From Thermoplasmata archaeon (GTDB lineage Archaea > Thermoplasmatota > Thermoplasmata > Lutacidiplasmatales > UBA184): DNA of 28,391 nt. Of the stretch, positions 15,074 to 22,908 are shown in pieces; position 1 is the stretch's first letter, and the number at the start of each line of letters is the position of its first letter. The stretch is from positions 1-28,391 of the forward strand of contig JASHPV010000087.1 in NCBI GenBank assembly GCA_030037875.1. The letters are read 5' to 3'. Under the pieces are notes generated by a model, which saw only the letters and a list, made by a program, of their open reading frames with translations, did no database searches and was not told where the DNA came from. The position numbers and the translations under genes were made by a program.

Positions 15074-15406
15074 TCAGCTCTTCATGATGGCGACCAGAAA
15101 GATCGCCACAGCGGCCAGCGCGCCGATCACCGCGGCCACGATCACGAGGAACGACTCCCAGAGCAGTCCGCTCAGATCGTATCCGGCAGCGTGGTACCAG
15201 TAGGCGAAGCCGAACCCTACGACGAGGCCCCCGACCAGCAGCCCCACGCCGATCGAGCGGCTCTTCCCGCTGCCAAAGTAGGCGGTAAAGGCTCCGGCCA
15301 GTATCAAGAACAGTCCGAAGATCAGGAGCAGGATCTCCAGGAACTGGAAGCCACCGATACTCAGCACAGAGGTCCCCGACAACACCAGATGTAGCATTCC
15401 TTCCAC
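15074..15406 (-). CDS. Small integral membrane protein of unknown function
   Basis: A 110-residue protein with about three to four hydrophobic helices (roughly residues 15-37, 50-70 and 82-108) and short polar loops (GSGKSRS, WYHAAGYDLSG). I do not recognise the family. The GTG at 15406 is favoured: a GAGGA overlapping the upstream stop lies 6 nt before it. The ATG three codons later is the alternative. It follows the stand-alone Lrp-domain gene by 7 nt and is probably coupled to it, so the two may work together, for example a ligand-sensing domain beside a membrane partner. That functional link is speculation. Confidence 0.75.
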   Translation of the reverse strand: MEGMLHLVLSGTSVLSIGGFQFLEILLLIFGLFLILAGAFTAYFGSGKSRSIGVGLLVGGLVVGFGFAYWYHAAGYDLSGLLWESFLVIVAAVIGALAAVAIFLVAIMKS

Positions 15407-15413
15407 CGTTTCC

Positions 15414-15647
15414 TCAGAATTTGATACCAGTTAGGGTCTTGGTGTCGATCACTCCGGCGACCGACCGGATCTTATCGACGACGACCTGCCCAAGGGCGTT
15501 AAAGTCGGCGGCCTCGACCTTCGCGATCAGGTCGTACTCGCCGAACAGAGGGTGGAGTTCCACGATCTCCTTGACCCGAAGGAGTTCCGTATAAACCTCG
15601 TGCTCCTTCGCGGGCGCGGTGCTAATCAGGACGAATCCGACGGCCAC
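15414..15647 (-). CDS. Stand-alone Lrp/AsnC ligand-binding (RAM) domain protein
   Basis: A 77-residue protein consisting only of an Lrp/AsnC effector-binding domain, without helix-turn-helix. It begins VAVGFVLI, passes through the VYTELLRVKEIVELHPLFGEYDLIAKVEA-type strand-helix-strand region, and ends SVAGVIDTKTLTGIKF. The frame is open to 15896, but a strong TATA box at 15686-15695 lies inside the longer frame and predicts transcription starting near 15663. The GTG at 15647 therefore starts translation with a leader of about 16 nt. Such proteins form oligomers that bind amino acids and can modulate full-length Lrp regulators. The small membrane protein follows directly. Confidence 0.88.
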   Translation of the reverse strand: MAVGFVLISTAPAKEHEVYTELLRVKEIVELHPLFGEYDLIAKVEAADFNALGQVVVDKIRSVAGVIDTKTLTGIKF

Positions 15648-15685
15648 GCTCCGTGCGACCTCTGACGTGCGCGAGACCTGTGGCG

Positions 15686-15695
15686 ATTTATAAGC
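15686..15695 (-). promoter_or_regulatory. TATA box of the RAM-domain gene
   Basis: GCTTATAAAT on the minus strand is close to the archaeal TATA consensus and is one of the clearest promoters in the window. Spacing of about 27 nt predicts initiation near 15663. The core is nearly symmetric, so weak plus-strand activity is possible, although the plus-strand MFS gene starts 140 bp away. Confidence 0.7.
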
Positions 15696-15835
15696 GTTTG
15701 TGAGCGGCGGTTGTGTAACACTGACGGGACCCGACAGCCCGGCGGGTCCTGAGGAGTTACCGGACCGCATTCGGTCCGGTTCGTGCTTCGGGTGGAAGGC
15801 ACCGTTAAAGGTGCTGTCCCGGTCGCCGGCAGGAC

Positions 15836-17200
15836 GTGGACGGCACCGCGACGGAACAAGCACCTCGGCGTCTGGCCAGCATTCTCGCCCGCCCATGGCT
15901 GGTTGCCTTCCTGCCGATCAACGCCGCGACCGCGGCGTTCGGCCTGTCGCTTCAACTGCTGATCCTAGGCGCCCACGGTTCGGTCATCCAATGGGCGCTC
16001 GCCGCCACCGTGTTCAACGGCGCTCTGATCGTCTCTTCGATCGTCTGGGGATACCTCGCGGACCGGTACCCCCTCCGCCGACGGTTTCTGCTGATCAACT
16101 ACCTGGGGTTCGCTGTGATCTACGCCGCCCTCTTTTTCCTCACGTCGTTTAACGAACTAATCATCCTCTACACCCTCGTGGGAGTGCTGACTCCCGCCGG
16201 GGTGAGCGCCTCCAACTTGCTCATCCTCGAGCAGTTCTCCGAGACCGAACGACCCACGGCCTACGCCTCGTTCCAGGAGATCAGCATCCTGGGGTCGATC
16301 CTAGGCGGCTTGGTCGGATTCTTTTGGCTCGAGGCCAACGAGATGCTTCGGCCCCTCTTGTTCGTCCTGGCTGGTCTCGCTCTAACCTCGGCCATCATCG
16401 TTTGGTTCGGGGTGAAAGACTCCCCTCGGCCCCTACGGGGGGTCGAGACCACCCGGGACGCCTCGGGCCTGCTTTCCCGACTGCGTCACTCGGTTGCCCT
16501 GCGGTCAACTGTTCCGTTCTTCCCTCCATTCCCCCAACTCCAGCCCGGCGTGATTCGCCGTGCCTGGCGAAGGGTCCGTGAGGAGGCCCGGCACGAGATA
16601 CCACTCATCTTTGCCGCCACCCTGTTGTTCAATCTCAGCGCGAACTTGTTCAACGTCTCCTACACGTTTTACCTCGCGGCCGTGGGCATTTCCTTTGCCG
16701 GGATCTTCCTCGTCAACGTATCGAACAACGTCGCGCAATCGATCTTTTACCCCCTCTCGGGAAGCCTATCCAAGCGGGGCGGCGCCGACCGGCTGGTGAG
16801 GCTCTCGTCTCTCCTCCGGATGTTCGGGTATCTGATCGTCGCGGGATTCACCTTCGACCATTATTTCGGAGGAGCCCTTGCCTTCGGCGCCAACGCCGCG
16901 GTCTACGCGATTCTGGGCGCCGCCATCGCGCTCTACTCCACCGCGTCTTCGCTCGTGTTGTTCCGTACGCTGCACGCACGGGACGCGGGAAGCTTACTCG
17001 GTCTGAACAGCGCCCTGGGGGGCGTCGCGGCGATCGTCGGTGCGTTTCTGTCGGGCGTGCTCTCGTACTACGGTAGCTACCGTCTCACGTTTCTGGTCGC
17101 CGCCCTCGGCCTTCTCGCGTCGCTCCCGCTTTGGGCCGCCTCCGACGCTGCATACATCCGCCGGCGCTTGGGAGGGGTCTCGATTCCCGTGTCAGAGTGA
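15836..17200 (+). CDS. Major facilitator superfamily transporter
   Basis: A 454-residue membrane protein with about twelve helices. Motif A after helix 2 reads GYLADRYPLRRR. A long cytoplasmic loop at about residues 205-250, rich in Arg and Pro (RRAWRRVREEARHE), separates the two six-helix halves. The start is GTG 15836 with AGGA 5 nt upstream. A TATA-like GTTAAAGG about 30 bp before it predicts a very short leader. It is unrelated in detail to the other MFS gene of the window. Substrate unknown. It is divergent from the RAM-domain gene and is followed after 46 bp by citrate synthase. Confidence 0.87.
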   Translation: MDGTATEQAPRRLASILARPWLVAFLPINAATAAFGLSLQLLILGAHGSVIQWALAATVFNGALIVSSIVWGYLADRYPLRRRFLLINYLGFAVIYAALFFLTSFNELIILYTLVGVLTPAGVSASNLLILEQFSETERPTAYASFQEISILGSILGGLVGFFWLEANEMLRPLLFVLAGLALTSAIIVWFGVKDSPRPLRGVETTRDASGLLSRLRHSVALRSTVPFFPPFPQLQPGVIRRAWRRVREEARHEIPLIFAATLLFNLSANLFNVSYTFYLAAVGISFAGIFLVNVSNNVAQSIFYPLSGSLSKRGGADRLVRLSSLLRMFGYLIVAGFTFDHYFGGALAFGANAAVYAILGAAIALYSTASSLVLFRTLHARDAGSLLGLNSALGGVAAIVGAFLSGVLSYYGSYRLTFLVAALGLLASLPLWAASDAAYIRRRLGGVSIPVSE

Positions 17201-17212
17201 CTCCCGGGATGC

Positions 17213-17221
17213 TCGTTAAGA
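17213..17221 (+). promoter_or_regulatory. Candidate TATA box of citrate synthase
   Basis: CGTTAAGAA lies about 30 bp before the citrate synthase ATG at 17247. The expected initiation point is within a few bases of the ATG, so the mRNA would be leaderless; no purine-rich ribosome-binding site precedes the ATG, which agrees. Confidence 0.5.
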
Positions 17222-17246
17222 ATGCTCTTCGCCTCGTCGTACTCCG

Positions 17247-18389
17247 ATGGAGCCGGTCGCCGCCCCAGAGGTCGTCCAACGGGGCCTCCAAGACATCGTC
17301 GCCGTCGAGTCCCACATCACATTCATCGACGGGAAGGGAGGTCGGCTGCTCTACGAGGGCTACGATATTCGGGAGCTGGCGGAGCATTCGACCTTCGAGG
17401 AGGTCGCGTACCTCCTCTGGTATGGCCGGCTTCCGACCGCGGCCCAGCTCGACCAGCTCACGCAACGGCTAGTCGGTCTCCGGCCGCTTCCCGAACCGCT
17501 GGCCCGGCTCATCGATTCCCTCCCGACCGACTCGAATCCCATGGATGTGCTCCGCACCGCGGTCTCGGCGCTCGCGATGTACGAGCGCGCGGAGACCCAG
17601 CCCGGACCTAGCTCGATCGGCGGTGCCCTCCGGCTCACCGCGACGCTTCCGTCGATGATCGGACGCTTCCAGCGTCGAAGAATGGGTCTCGCGCCATTGA
17701 AGGACCGGCCCGACCTCGGGCACGCCGAGAACCTTCTCTACCAGATCACGGGCCGGGAAGGCTCCGAGATCGAGAACCGGGCCCTCGACGTGGCCTTGAT
17801 TCTGCACGCGGACCATGAATTGAATGCCTCCACTTTCGCCGCACGCGTCACCGCTTCCACGCTGTCCGACCTGTACTCGGCGGTCACGAGCGCGATCGGC
17901 ACCCTGAAGGGGCCGCTCCACGGCGGGGCCAACGAGCGCGCGGTCGAGCTGCTCGAGGAGATCGGGGACGGAGGCCGGGTCGAAGAGGTCGTGACCGCCA
18001 AGCTCTCTCGGCACGAGCGGGTTATGGGCTTCGGTCACCGGGTCTACAAGGTGGAAGATCCCCGTGCGACGATACTCCGAGAGTGGCTGCACAAGGTCGG
18101 TGAGTCCGCCGGTAACCTCCGATCGTACGAGATGCTCGAGAGGGAACGCGAGGTGGTCCACCGAGAGAAGGGGCTCTACCCCAACGTGGACCTGTATTCG
18201 GGCTCGCTGTATGGCCTCCTGGGCGTCCCCAAGGACCTCTTCACGCCGATCTTCGCCGTGAGCCGGGTTTCGGGCTGGGCGGCGCATGTGCTCGAGGAGT
18301 ACCAGGACCTGCGCCTCATCCGGCCGAGCGCCCGGTACGTGGGACCGACGGACCTGCACTACGTCCCGATATCCGAGCGCGGGGCCTAA
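17247..18389 (+). CDS. gltA: Citrate synthase (type II/2-methylcitrate synthase-like)
   Basis: Condenses acetyl-CoA with oxaloacetate to form citrate. The 380-residue length is that of the short archaeal/Gram-positive form. Catalytic residues are in place: His225 in GPLHGGAN, His264 in GFGHRVYK, and Asp315 in YPNVDLYSG; HADHELNAS at 187-195 holds a further conserved His. Short forms can also use propionyl-CoA, so 2-methylcitrate synthase activity is possible. No other TCA gene is adjacent. Alpha-ketoglutarate from the hydroxyproline cluster would enter the same cycle. Its stop interlocks with that of the convergent mptD-like gene. Confidence 0.94.
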   Translation: MEPVAAPEVVQRGLQDIVAVESHITFIDGKGGRLLYEGYDIRELAEHSTFEEVAYLLWYGRLPTAAQLDQLTQRLVGLRPLPEPLARLIDSLPTDSNPMDVLRTAVSALAMYERAETQPGPSSIGGALRLTATLPSMIGRFQRRRMGLAPLKDRPDLGHAENLLYQITGREGSEIENRALDVALILHADHELNASTFAARVTASTLSDLYSAVTSAIGTLKGPLHGGANERAVELLEEIGDGGRVEEVVTAKLSRHERVMGFGHRVYKVEDPRATILREWLHKVGESAGNLRSYEMLEREREVVHREKGLYPNVDLYSGSLYGLLGVPKDLFTPIFAVSRVSGWAAHVLEEYQDLRLIRPSARYVGPTDLHYVPISERGA

Positions 18390-18796
18390 CCGGTACCGCG
18401 TCGCTGCGTGCGGGGGGAACTCTTCGCCGCCTCGACCCGCATGAGCGGGTACCGGAGGTCCGGTCGGTAACTGAGGCGGGCCACGACGCGTGTCGTGCCA
18501 TCCGCGAGCGTGACCTGCGCGTCGAGCATCTCCGCCGTCACGTACCGGTAGCCGAATCGTCCGCGGCCGACGGCTCCGCCCCGCGCCGGCGCGATCCGCA
18601 CCCGAACTCGTGTGACGAACGGTTGGAGGGCCACCGCCGCCTCGATCGACCGGGCGAGCGCTGCGGCCGTTCTCCGGGAAACCGGGATGCCGAGATACTG
18701 GTGGAAAATCCCCCCGAGCTTGATCCCGGCCTCGAACAGCAACGCCTCGCGGGAGGTCAGAGCCACCCGTTGCGCGGAGCGGCGAGGCCTAGCCAT
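18386..18796 (-). CDS. mptD: Dihydroneopterin aldolase, archaeal MptD type
   Basis: A 136-residue protein with the archaeal-specific aldolase pattern: FEAGIKLGGIFHQYLGIPV at residues 21-39, including Glu22 and His32 spaced as in the catalytic pair of the family, then SIEAAVALQPFV near 50-61 and DLRYPLMRVE near the C-terminus. MptD converts 7,8-dihydroneopterin to 6-hydroxymethyl-7,8-dihydropterin and glycolaldehyde, a step toward methanopterin or folate cofactors, and is unrelated to bacterial FolB. The start overlaps the archaetidylserine synthase stop by 8 nt, making it the last gene of the EF-1A/uS10 operon. The basic tail after residue 120 is not part of the conserved core. Confidence 0.85.
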   Translation of the reverse strand: MARPRRSAQRVALTSREALLFEAGIKLGGIFHQYLGIPVSRRTAAALARSIEAAVALQPFVTRVRVRIAPARGGAVGRGRFGYRYVTAEMLDAQVTLADGTTRVVARLSYRPDLRYPLMRVEAAKSSPRTQRRGTG

Positions 18797-19556
18797 GCAT
18801 CACTCCGGCATCTCTTGTGGCGGTGGCGGCCCGGGCCGCTCGCGGTCCCAGGATGTAGTACGCGGCGAGTCCGGCCGCCGCGACGATCGCCGCGACTTCT
18901 CCGAGGAGGAAGAAGGGGGTTCCCCACGCCGGCCGGAACTGGAGCGGCACGAGAGAAATTCCGAGGGCCACAGCGGTTCCGATCATCACCCAACGAAGGG
19001 ACATTCCACGCCGCAGTTTGGGATACGGTATGGGGAGCACCATCAAAAGCGCCAGAAGGGGCGCCGCGATCAGCACGAACGAGGGGTTCGTGCCGAAAAA
19101 GGCCGGGTCGTCGAAGAACAGAACCAACACGATAACGGCCAGGGCATTCTGGGGTGTGGACGCCCCCACAAAGTGGGGATGTTGCCATCCGCGCCAGGTG
19201 AAGTAGACCAATCGACCCACGGCGAGGACGCTGATGAACACACCGGCCAACAGCGCGTACGAGTTCCACGGCGTCCAGAGGGACGCGTGTTCGGTGTGGA
19301 CCGCAATCAGCGTTCCCGGCGCGAGGCCGAACGTGATCGCGTCCGCGACCGAATCGAGCACGCGTCCGGATGGAGACGGGGGACCCCCCGCCCGGCGCGA
19401 GAGAATGCCGTCGAGCCCGTCAAACCCAATACCGCAACCGATGAGGAGCATCGCCCAGAGCTTGTTTCCTCCCAGCGTGTACAGTATCGCCCCAACGCCA
19501 AGCACGGCGTTGGCGAGCGTCGCGAGGTTGGCTCCGACCCGGCCGGCCGACGTCAC
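18789..19556 (-). CDS. CDP-alcohol phosphatidyltransferase, probable archaetidylserine synthase
   Basis: A 255-residue membrane enzyme with the CDP-alcohol phosphotransferase signature: Asp46-x2-Asp49-Gly50, Ser53-Arg54 (Ala-Arg in most), Gly64-x3-Asp68-x3-Asp72. These acidic residues bind the metal ions that activate the CDP-activated lipid. Seven or so hydrophobic helices follow. It probably joins serine to CDP-archaeol, because the next upstream gene is the matching decarboxylase, with which it overlaps by a GTGA. The spacing between Arg54 and Gly64 is one residue longer than the classic motif. Archaetidylinositol phosphate synthase is a less likely alternative. Confidence 0.85.
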   Translation of the reverse strand: MTSAGRVGANLATLANAVLGVGAILYTLGGNKLWAMLLIGCGIGFDGLDGILSRRAGGPPSPSGRVLDSVADAITFGLAPGTLIAVHTEHASLWTPWNSYALLAGVFISVLAVGRLVYFTWRGWQHPHFVGASTPQNALAVIVLVLFFDDPAFFGTNPSFVLIAAPLLALLMVLPIPYPKLRRGMSLRWVMIGTAVALGISLVPLQFRPAWGTPFFLLGEVAAIVAAAGLAAYYILGPRAARAATATRDAGVMHG

Positions 19557-20176
19557 GAACGCTCCACGGCGATCGTTGACCGACCCGCCCGTACGCGGTC
19601 CCCGGCCTTCACGGCCGGCCGGAACGCCCCGACCGGGAGCAGAACGTCAACCCGGGAGCCGAGGAGGATCATCCCGAGCCGGTCGCCTTTGCGATGCTCT
19701 TCGCTCGGTCGAACAAGGCTCACGAGCCGCCGGGCAACCACCCCGGTCATCTGGATGACTTCCACCGGGCCGTATCCCGTCTTTAACCGATAGCGTCGCT
19801 GCACGTTATGGGTGGCATCCGGGGCGTAGGCGGGCCGGAACCCCTCTCCCGAGTCGTCGATCGCCTCGACTTCCGCATCCAAGGGGAACCGGTTCACGTG
19901 TACGTCAGTGACGTTCATGAACACGGCGATCCGCCAACGCCCTTCTTCCTCGGCCACTATCGTTACGCGGCCGTCGGCCGCGGAGACGACGCCCTCGCCC
20001 GGCACCCGCTCCGGGTCGCGGTAGAATATCGCAAAGAAGAGCCAAACCCCGGTCAGCACCCCCGCGGTGACCAGTCCCGGCACGAAGAGGCCCCGGAACA
20101 CCGTGGAGACCGCCCAGAGCACGACGAGGCCCGCCGCACCCCCCACCAGATAGGGGCGCGCGGGGCGGACGAACAC
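19553..20176 (-). CDS. asd: Phosphatidylserine decarboxylase-related protein, probable archaetidylserine decarboxylase
   Basis: A 207-residue pyruvoyl enzyme precursor. Two membrane helices (about 9-28 and 32-52) precede the catalytic region. The Asp-His-Ser set of the family is visible: Asp68 in SAADGRV, His93 in DVHVNRFP, and the self-cleavage site Gly173-Ser174 in LLGSRVDV. Cleavage there would leave an N-terminal pyruvoyl group on a small alpha chain of about 34 residues. With the next gene it would make archaetidylethanolamine. The start is GTG, 13 nt after the uS10 stop. The short single-subunit layout is typical of archaeal and some bacterial forms. Confidence 0.9.
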   Translation of the reverse strand: MFVRPARPYLVGGAAGLVVLWAVSTVFRGLFVPGLVTAGVLTGVWLFFAIFYRDPERVPGEGVVSAADGRVTIVAEEEGRWRIAVFMNVTDVHVNRFPLDAEVEAIDDSGEGFRPAYAPDATHNVQRRYRLKTGYGPVEVIQMTGVVARRLVSLVRPSEEHRKGDRLGMILLGSRVDVLLPVGAFRPAVKAGDRVRAGRSTIAVERS

Positions 20177-20189
20177 GGGCCCGCGGAGC

Positions 20190-20501
20190 CTACGACTTCA
20201 GTACGATCTCGATGTTGACGCCGTCGGGCACCTGGATCCGCATCACCTGACGGAGCGCCCGTTCGTCGGCATCGATATCGATGAGCCGTTTGTGGATCCG
20301 CATCTCCCAGTGGTCGATCGTGCTCGTGCCCCCGCCGTCGGGGCCCTTGCGAACCGGAACGCGGAGGTGCTTCGTGGGCAGCGGGATCGGTCCCGCGATC
20401 GCGACGCCCGTCTTCGACGTGATCTCCCGGATCTGGGAACAGACCGCGTCGACCTTCTTGGGGTCGGTGCCGCTCAACGCGATACGGGCCCGCTGCGGCA
20501 T
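20190..20501 (-). CDS. rps10: 30S ribosomal protein uS10
   Basis: A 103-residue archaeal uS10, full length, with ARIALSGTDPKKVD at the N-terminus, GPIPLPTKHLRVPVRKGPDG in the middle and the MRIHKRLIDIDAD region before the C-terminal VPDGVNIEIVL strand. It follows EF-1A after 46 bp, the common archaeal arrangement, and belongs to the head domain of the small subunit. No unusual feature. Confidence 0.97.
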   Translation of the reverse strand: MPQRARIALSGTDPKKVDAVCSQIREITSKTGVAIAGPIPLPTKHLRVPVRKGPDGGGTSTIDHWEMRIHKRLIDIDADERALRQVMRIQVPDGVNIEIVLKS

Positions 20502-20547
20502 CGACTCTCCGAGGTATCCTTGGAAGCGGCGCCGGCAGTTAAGGCGA

Positions 20548-21828
20548 TTACGCCTCGCGCTTCTTGACCTCGACCACGACGCCGGCGGCGACAGTCTGAC
20601 CCATGTCGCGCACGGCGAACCGGCCGAGCTGGGGGAATTCCTTGTACTTCTCGAGCACGAGGGGGCGCTTCGGAGTGATCTTCACCACGGCCGCGTCGCC
20701 CGTCTTGAGGGACGTGGGGTCCTTCTCCGCCACCTGACCGGTCTTGGGGTCCAACCGGGCCTGAAGCTCCGTGAATTCGCACGCGACTTGCGCGGTGTGG
20801 GCGTGGAACACAGGGGTGTAGCCGACGGTGATCACGGAGGGATGGTTGAGCACCTGGATATTCGCAGTGAAGCTCTCCACCACCGTGGGCGGACTGCTGA
20901 CCGGGCCCACGACATCGCCGCGCCGGATATCGTTCTTGTCGATTCCGCGCACGTTGAATCCTACGTTGTCCCCGGGCAGCGCTTCGGTCACCGCCTCGTG
21001 GTGCATCTCGATCGACTTGACCTCGCCCGACTTCCCGCTCGGCATGAAGATGACCTTCTCCGTCACCTTGAGCTTGCCCGTCTCGACCCGGCCGACCGGA
21101 ACGGTACCGATTCCGGTGATCGTGTAGACGTCCTGGACCGGCAGTCGCAGCGGCTTGTCAGTGGGTTTGGGCGGAACGACCAGGTTGTCGAGCGCCTGGA
21201 GGAGGGTCGGGCCCTTGAACCAGGGCATGTTCGGCGAGGGCTTGTTGATGTTGTCGTCCTTGAAGGCCGAGATGGGTACGAAGACGACCTGTTGATCGAC
21301 CTTGAACCCCACGTTCTTGAGGAGCTTGGTGACCTCTTCTTTCAGCGCGGTGTACTTCGCCTCGGAGTACTGGACCTCCTGACGGTCCATCTTGTTGATC
21401 GCGACGATGATCTGGTTCACGCCCAGCGTCCGGGCCAGGAAGATGTGCTCACGGGTCTGCTCCTGGATTCCCTCCGCCGCGGAGACCACGAGCACGGCCG
21501 CGTCGGCCTGGCTCGTCCCGGTGATCATGTTCTTGACGAAGTCGCGGTGCCCCGGGGCATCGATGATCGTGAAGTAGTACTTCGCTGAGTCGAAGCGCCG
21601 GTGCGCGATGTCGATCGTGACGCCGCGTTCCCGCTCTTCCTTGAGCTCGTCCATCACCCAGGCAAACTCGAACGTCGCCTTGCCCTTGGCCTCCGCCTCC
21701 TGCCGATACTTGTCAATCTCTTCCTGTCGGATGTTGCCAGTATCGAGGAGAATACGGCCGACGGTCGTGGACTTTCCGTGATCGACGTGACCAATGAACA
21801 CGAGGTTCAGGTGCGGTTTCTGGGCCAT
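20548..21828 (-). CDS. tuf: Translation elongation factor 1-alpha (aEF1A)
   Basis: GTPase that delivers aminoacyl-tRNA to the ribosome and, in archaea, also partners with Pelota and aRF1. The 426-residue product has G1 GHVDHGKST at 13-21, the switch II DAPGHRDF, and G4 NKMD, followed by the two beta-barrel domains. The ATG at 21828 is chosen because the palindromic TATA box at 21861-21870 predicts initiation near 21838, leaving about a 10-nt leader. A GTG 24 nt upstream would lie before the transcript start. It heads an operon running through uS10, the two archaetidyl lipid genes and mptD. Confidence 0.97.
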   Translation of the reverse strand: MAQKPHLNLVFIGHVDHGKSTTVGRILLDTGNIRQEEIDKYRQEAEAKGKATFEFAWVMDELKEERERGVTIDIAHRRFDSAKYYFTIIDAPGHRDFVKNMITGTSQADAAVLVVSAAEGIQEQTREHIFLARTLGVNQIIVAINKMDRQEVQYSEAKYTALKEEVTKLLKNVGFKVDQQVVFVPISAFKDDNINKPSPNMPWFKGPTLLQALDNLVVPPKPTDKPLRLPVQDVYTITGIGTVPVGRVETGKLKVTEKVIFMPSGKSGEVKSIEMHHEAVTEALPGDNVGFNVRGIDKNDIRRGDVVGPVSSPPTVVESFTANIQVLNHPSVITVGYTPVFHAHTAQVACEFTELQARLDPKTGQVAEKDPTSLKTGDAAVVKITPKRPLVLEKYKEFPQLGRFAVRDMGQTVAAGVVVEVKKREA

Positions 21829-21860
21829 GGAATGGACTCCGGGCGCGGCCACATTCCACC

Positions 21861-21870
21861 CCTATATAGG
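21861..21870. promoter_or_regulatory. Palindromic TATA box of the EF-1A operon
   Basis: CCTATATAGG is a perfect 10-bp palindrome located 33-42 bp before the EF-1A ATG, an ideal distance for an archaeal promoter with a very short leader. Because it is symmetric it could in principle also drive plus-strand transcription toward MBF1, starting near 21892. Confidence 0.75.
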
Positions 21871-22055
21871 CCTATCCGGCGCTTCTCTCGGTAGAATGCT
21901 CATTTTTCGCCGGAGAGACCTCCCTTCATCGGACGCGAAGTCTGCCGAGGCGGACTCCGCGCAGGGCCAGGCTTCGAGCTACACAATCAATTTACGGCGC
22001 GAGGGACTGCGCGCGGCATCTGGACCACTCCTCGGGTCCGCGCTGAGGGCTGTAC
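21871..22055. other. Intergenic region between EF-1A promoter and aMBF1
   Basis: About 185 bp with no convincing gene. A frame from ATG 21896 runs on into the aMBF1 gene in a different frame and is probably a shadow. A weak A/T patch (CAATCAATTTACG, near 21985-21997) could be the aMBF1 promoter with a leader of about 35 nt. Alternatively aMBF1 uses the symmetric TATA box at 21861 and has a leader of about 165 nt. No tRNA-like or terminator structure is seen. Confidence 0.4.
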
Positions 22056-22505
22056 TTGATCTGCGAAATGTGCGGGAACGACGTAACGTCGCTGACCCCG
22101 GTCCGGGTCGAGGGGTCGGTCCTCCAGCTCTGCTCCGATTGTGCGAAGTTCGGCCAGCCCGTAGCCCCCCCGGCCGGGCCTGCCCCGCCGGCCCGCGGTC
22201 CGGAACTGGACTACTCGGGCCCGTGGAATCGGGTGGCCTTACGCCCCCGGCGAACCGAGGAACGGGACGTCTTTTCCGACATGCCAGAAATCGAGTTGAG
22301 CCCGGACTGGTTCCAACGTATCCGGCACGCTCGGGAGCGCCTCGGCTGGACCCCTGAAGAGTTCGGGAAGCGGCTCAACGAGAAGAAATCGCTCGTCCTG
22401 AAGGTCGAATCCGGCAGCTTTCGGCCGCCGGACGCTACCCTGCGCAAGATCGAGCGACTCCTCAAAATCCGGTTGACGGTGGATCCGAACGCGTCGGCGA
22501 CGTAG
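22056..22505 (+). CDS. Archaeal multiprotein bridging factor 1 (aMBF1)
   Basis: A 149-residue protein with an N-terminal zinc ribbon (Cys3, Cys6, Cys26, Cys29), a Pro-rich linker, and a Cro/C1-type helix-turn-helix at about residues 83-140 (IRHARERLGWTPEEFGKRLNEKKSLVLKVESG). This is the aMBF1 architecture; the archaeal factor binds the small ribosomal subunit. The start is TTG 22056: an in-frame TGA at 22044 blocks longer forms, and the next ATG would lose the first zinc cysteine. GAGGG lies a few bases upstream. The last 44 bp overlap the convergent membrane-protein gene. Confidence 0.93.
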   Translation: MICEMCGNDVTSLTPVRVEGSVLQLCSDCAKFGQPVAPPAGPAPPARGPELDYSGPWNRVALRPRRTEERDVFSDMPEIELSPDWFQRIRHARERLGWTPEEFGKRLNEKKSLVLKVESGSFRPPDATLRKIERLLKIRLTVDPNASAT

Positions 22506-22887
22506 ACGGGACGGTCCCGCTCGGGGACACGGCACGCGGACCTTCGGGAGCCACGGAGGGAGGCCGGTGGTGCGGCGACGGGGTCCAATCATCTTCCCGG
22601 TCCGTTTCGAACCCCACTTCATTGTAGACCTCCGCCCGCACCGAACCGGAGACCGGCGTACCGGATCGGACGGCCGCGAGGTCGCGACGATAGTTCTCCG
22701 ATAATCGCTCGGCAGCCATCACGTAAACCGCCCCGGCGGCGGCCAGGCCCCCCACGGCCAGGAGGCGGACCGTCACATCCGGGAACAGTGTCGCGACAAT
22801 GGCCAGTAACCCCACCGTCGCCCCGAAGCCGACGTAGAGGTGCCGAAGCTCACGACGAGCCCGGTGGTCACGGTGAGAGAACGCCAT
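22462..22887 (-). CDS. Small membrane protein of unknown function
   Basis: A 141-residue protein with a basic N-terminus (HRDHRARRELRH), two adjacent hydrophobic helices at about residues 18-36 and 39-58, a charged segment with RLSENYRRDLAAVRSG, and a Pro/Ser/Thr-rich C-terminal 50 residues that look disordered. It starts 21 nt after the argF stop on the same strand, so it is probably cotranscribed. The final 44 bp run antisense to the end of MBF1, and the low-complexity tail may exist only because of that overlap. No family recognised. The hydrophobic pattern supports a real gene. Confidence 0.65.
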   Translation of the reverse strand: MAFSHRDHRARRELRHLYVGFGATVGLLAIVATLFPDVTVRLLAVGGLAAAGAVYVMAAERLSENYRRDLAAVRSGTPVSGSVRAEVYNEVGFETDREDDWTPSPHHRPPSVAPEGPRAVSPSGTVPSTSPTRSDPPSTGF

Positions 22888-22908
22888 ACCGTCGGTTCGG
22901 AGCAGGGA

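Noticed and set aside
15648..15896. N-terminal extension of the Lrp-domain frame
   Set aside because: A strong TATA box lies inside it, the residues are unlike any Lrp HTH, and the start at 15647 gives the usual stand-alone domain length.
20281..21588. Long plus-strand ORF opposite EF-1A and uS10
   Set aside because: It is antisense to two certain genes. Its His/Asp/Arg/Leu-rich composition is that expected from the complement of GC-rich codons.
21896..22357. Possible leaderless ORF starting 26 bp after the symmetric TATA box
   Set aside because: It runs through most of aMBF1 in another frame and has no recognisable domain. aMBF1 has clear zinc-ribbon and HTH motifs.
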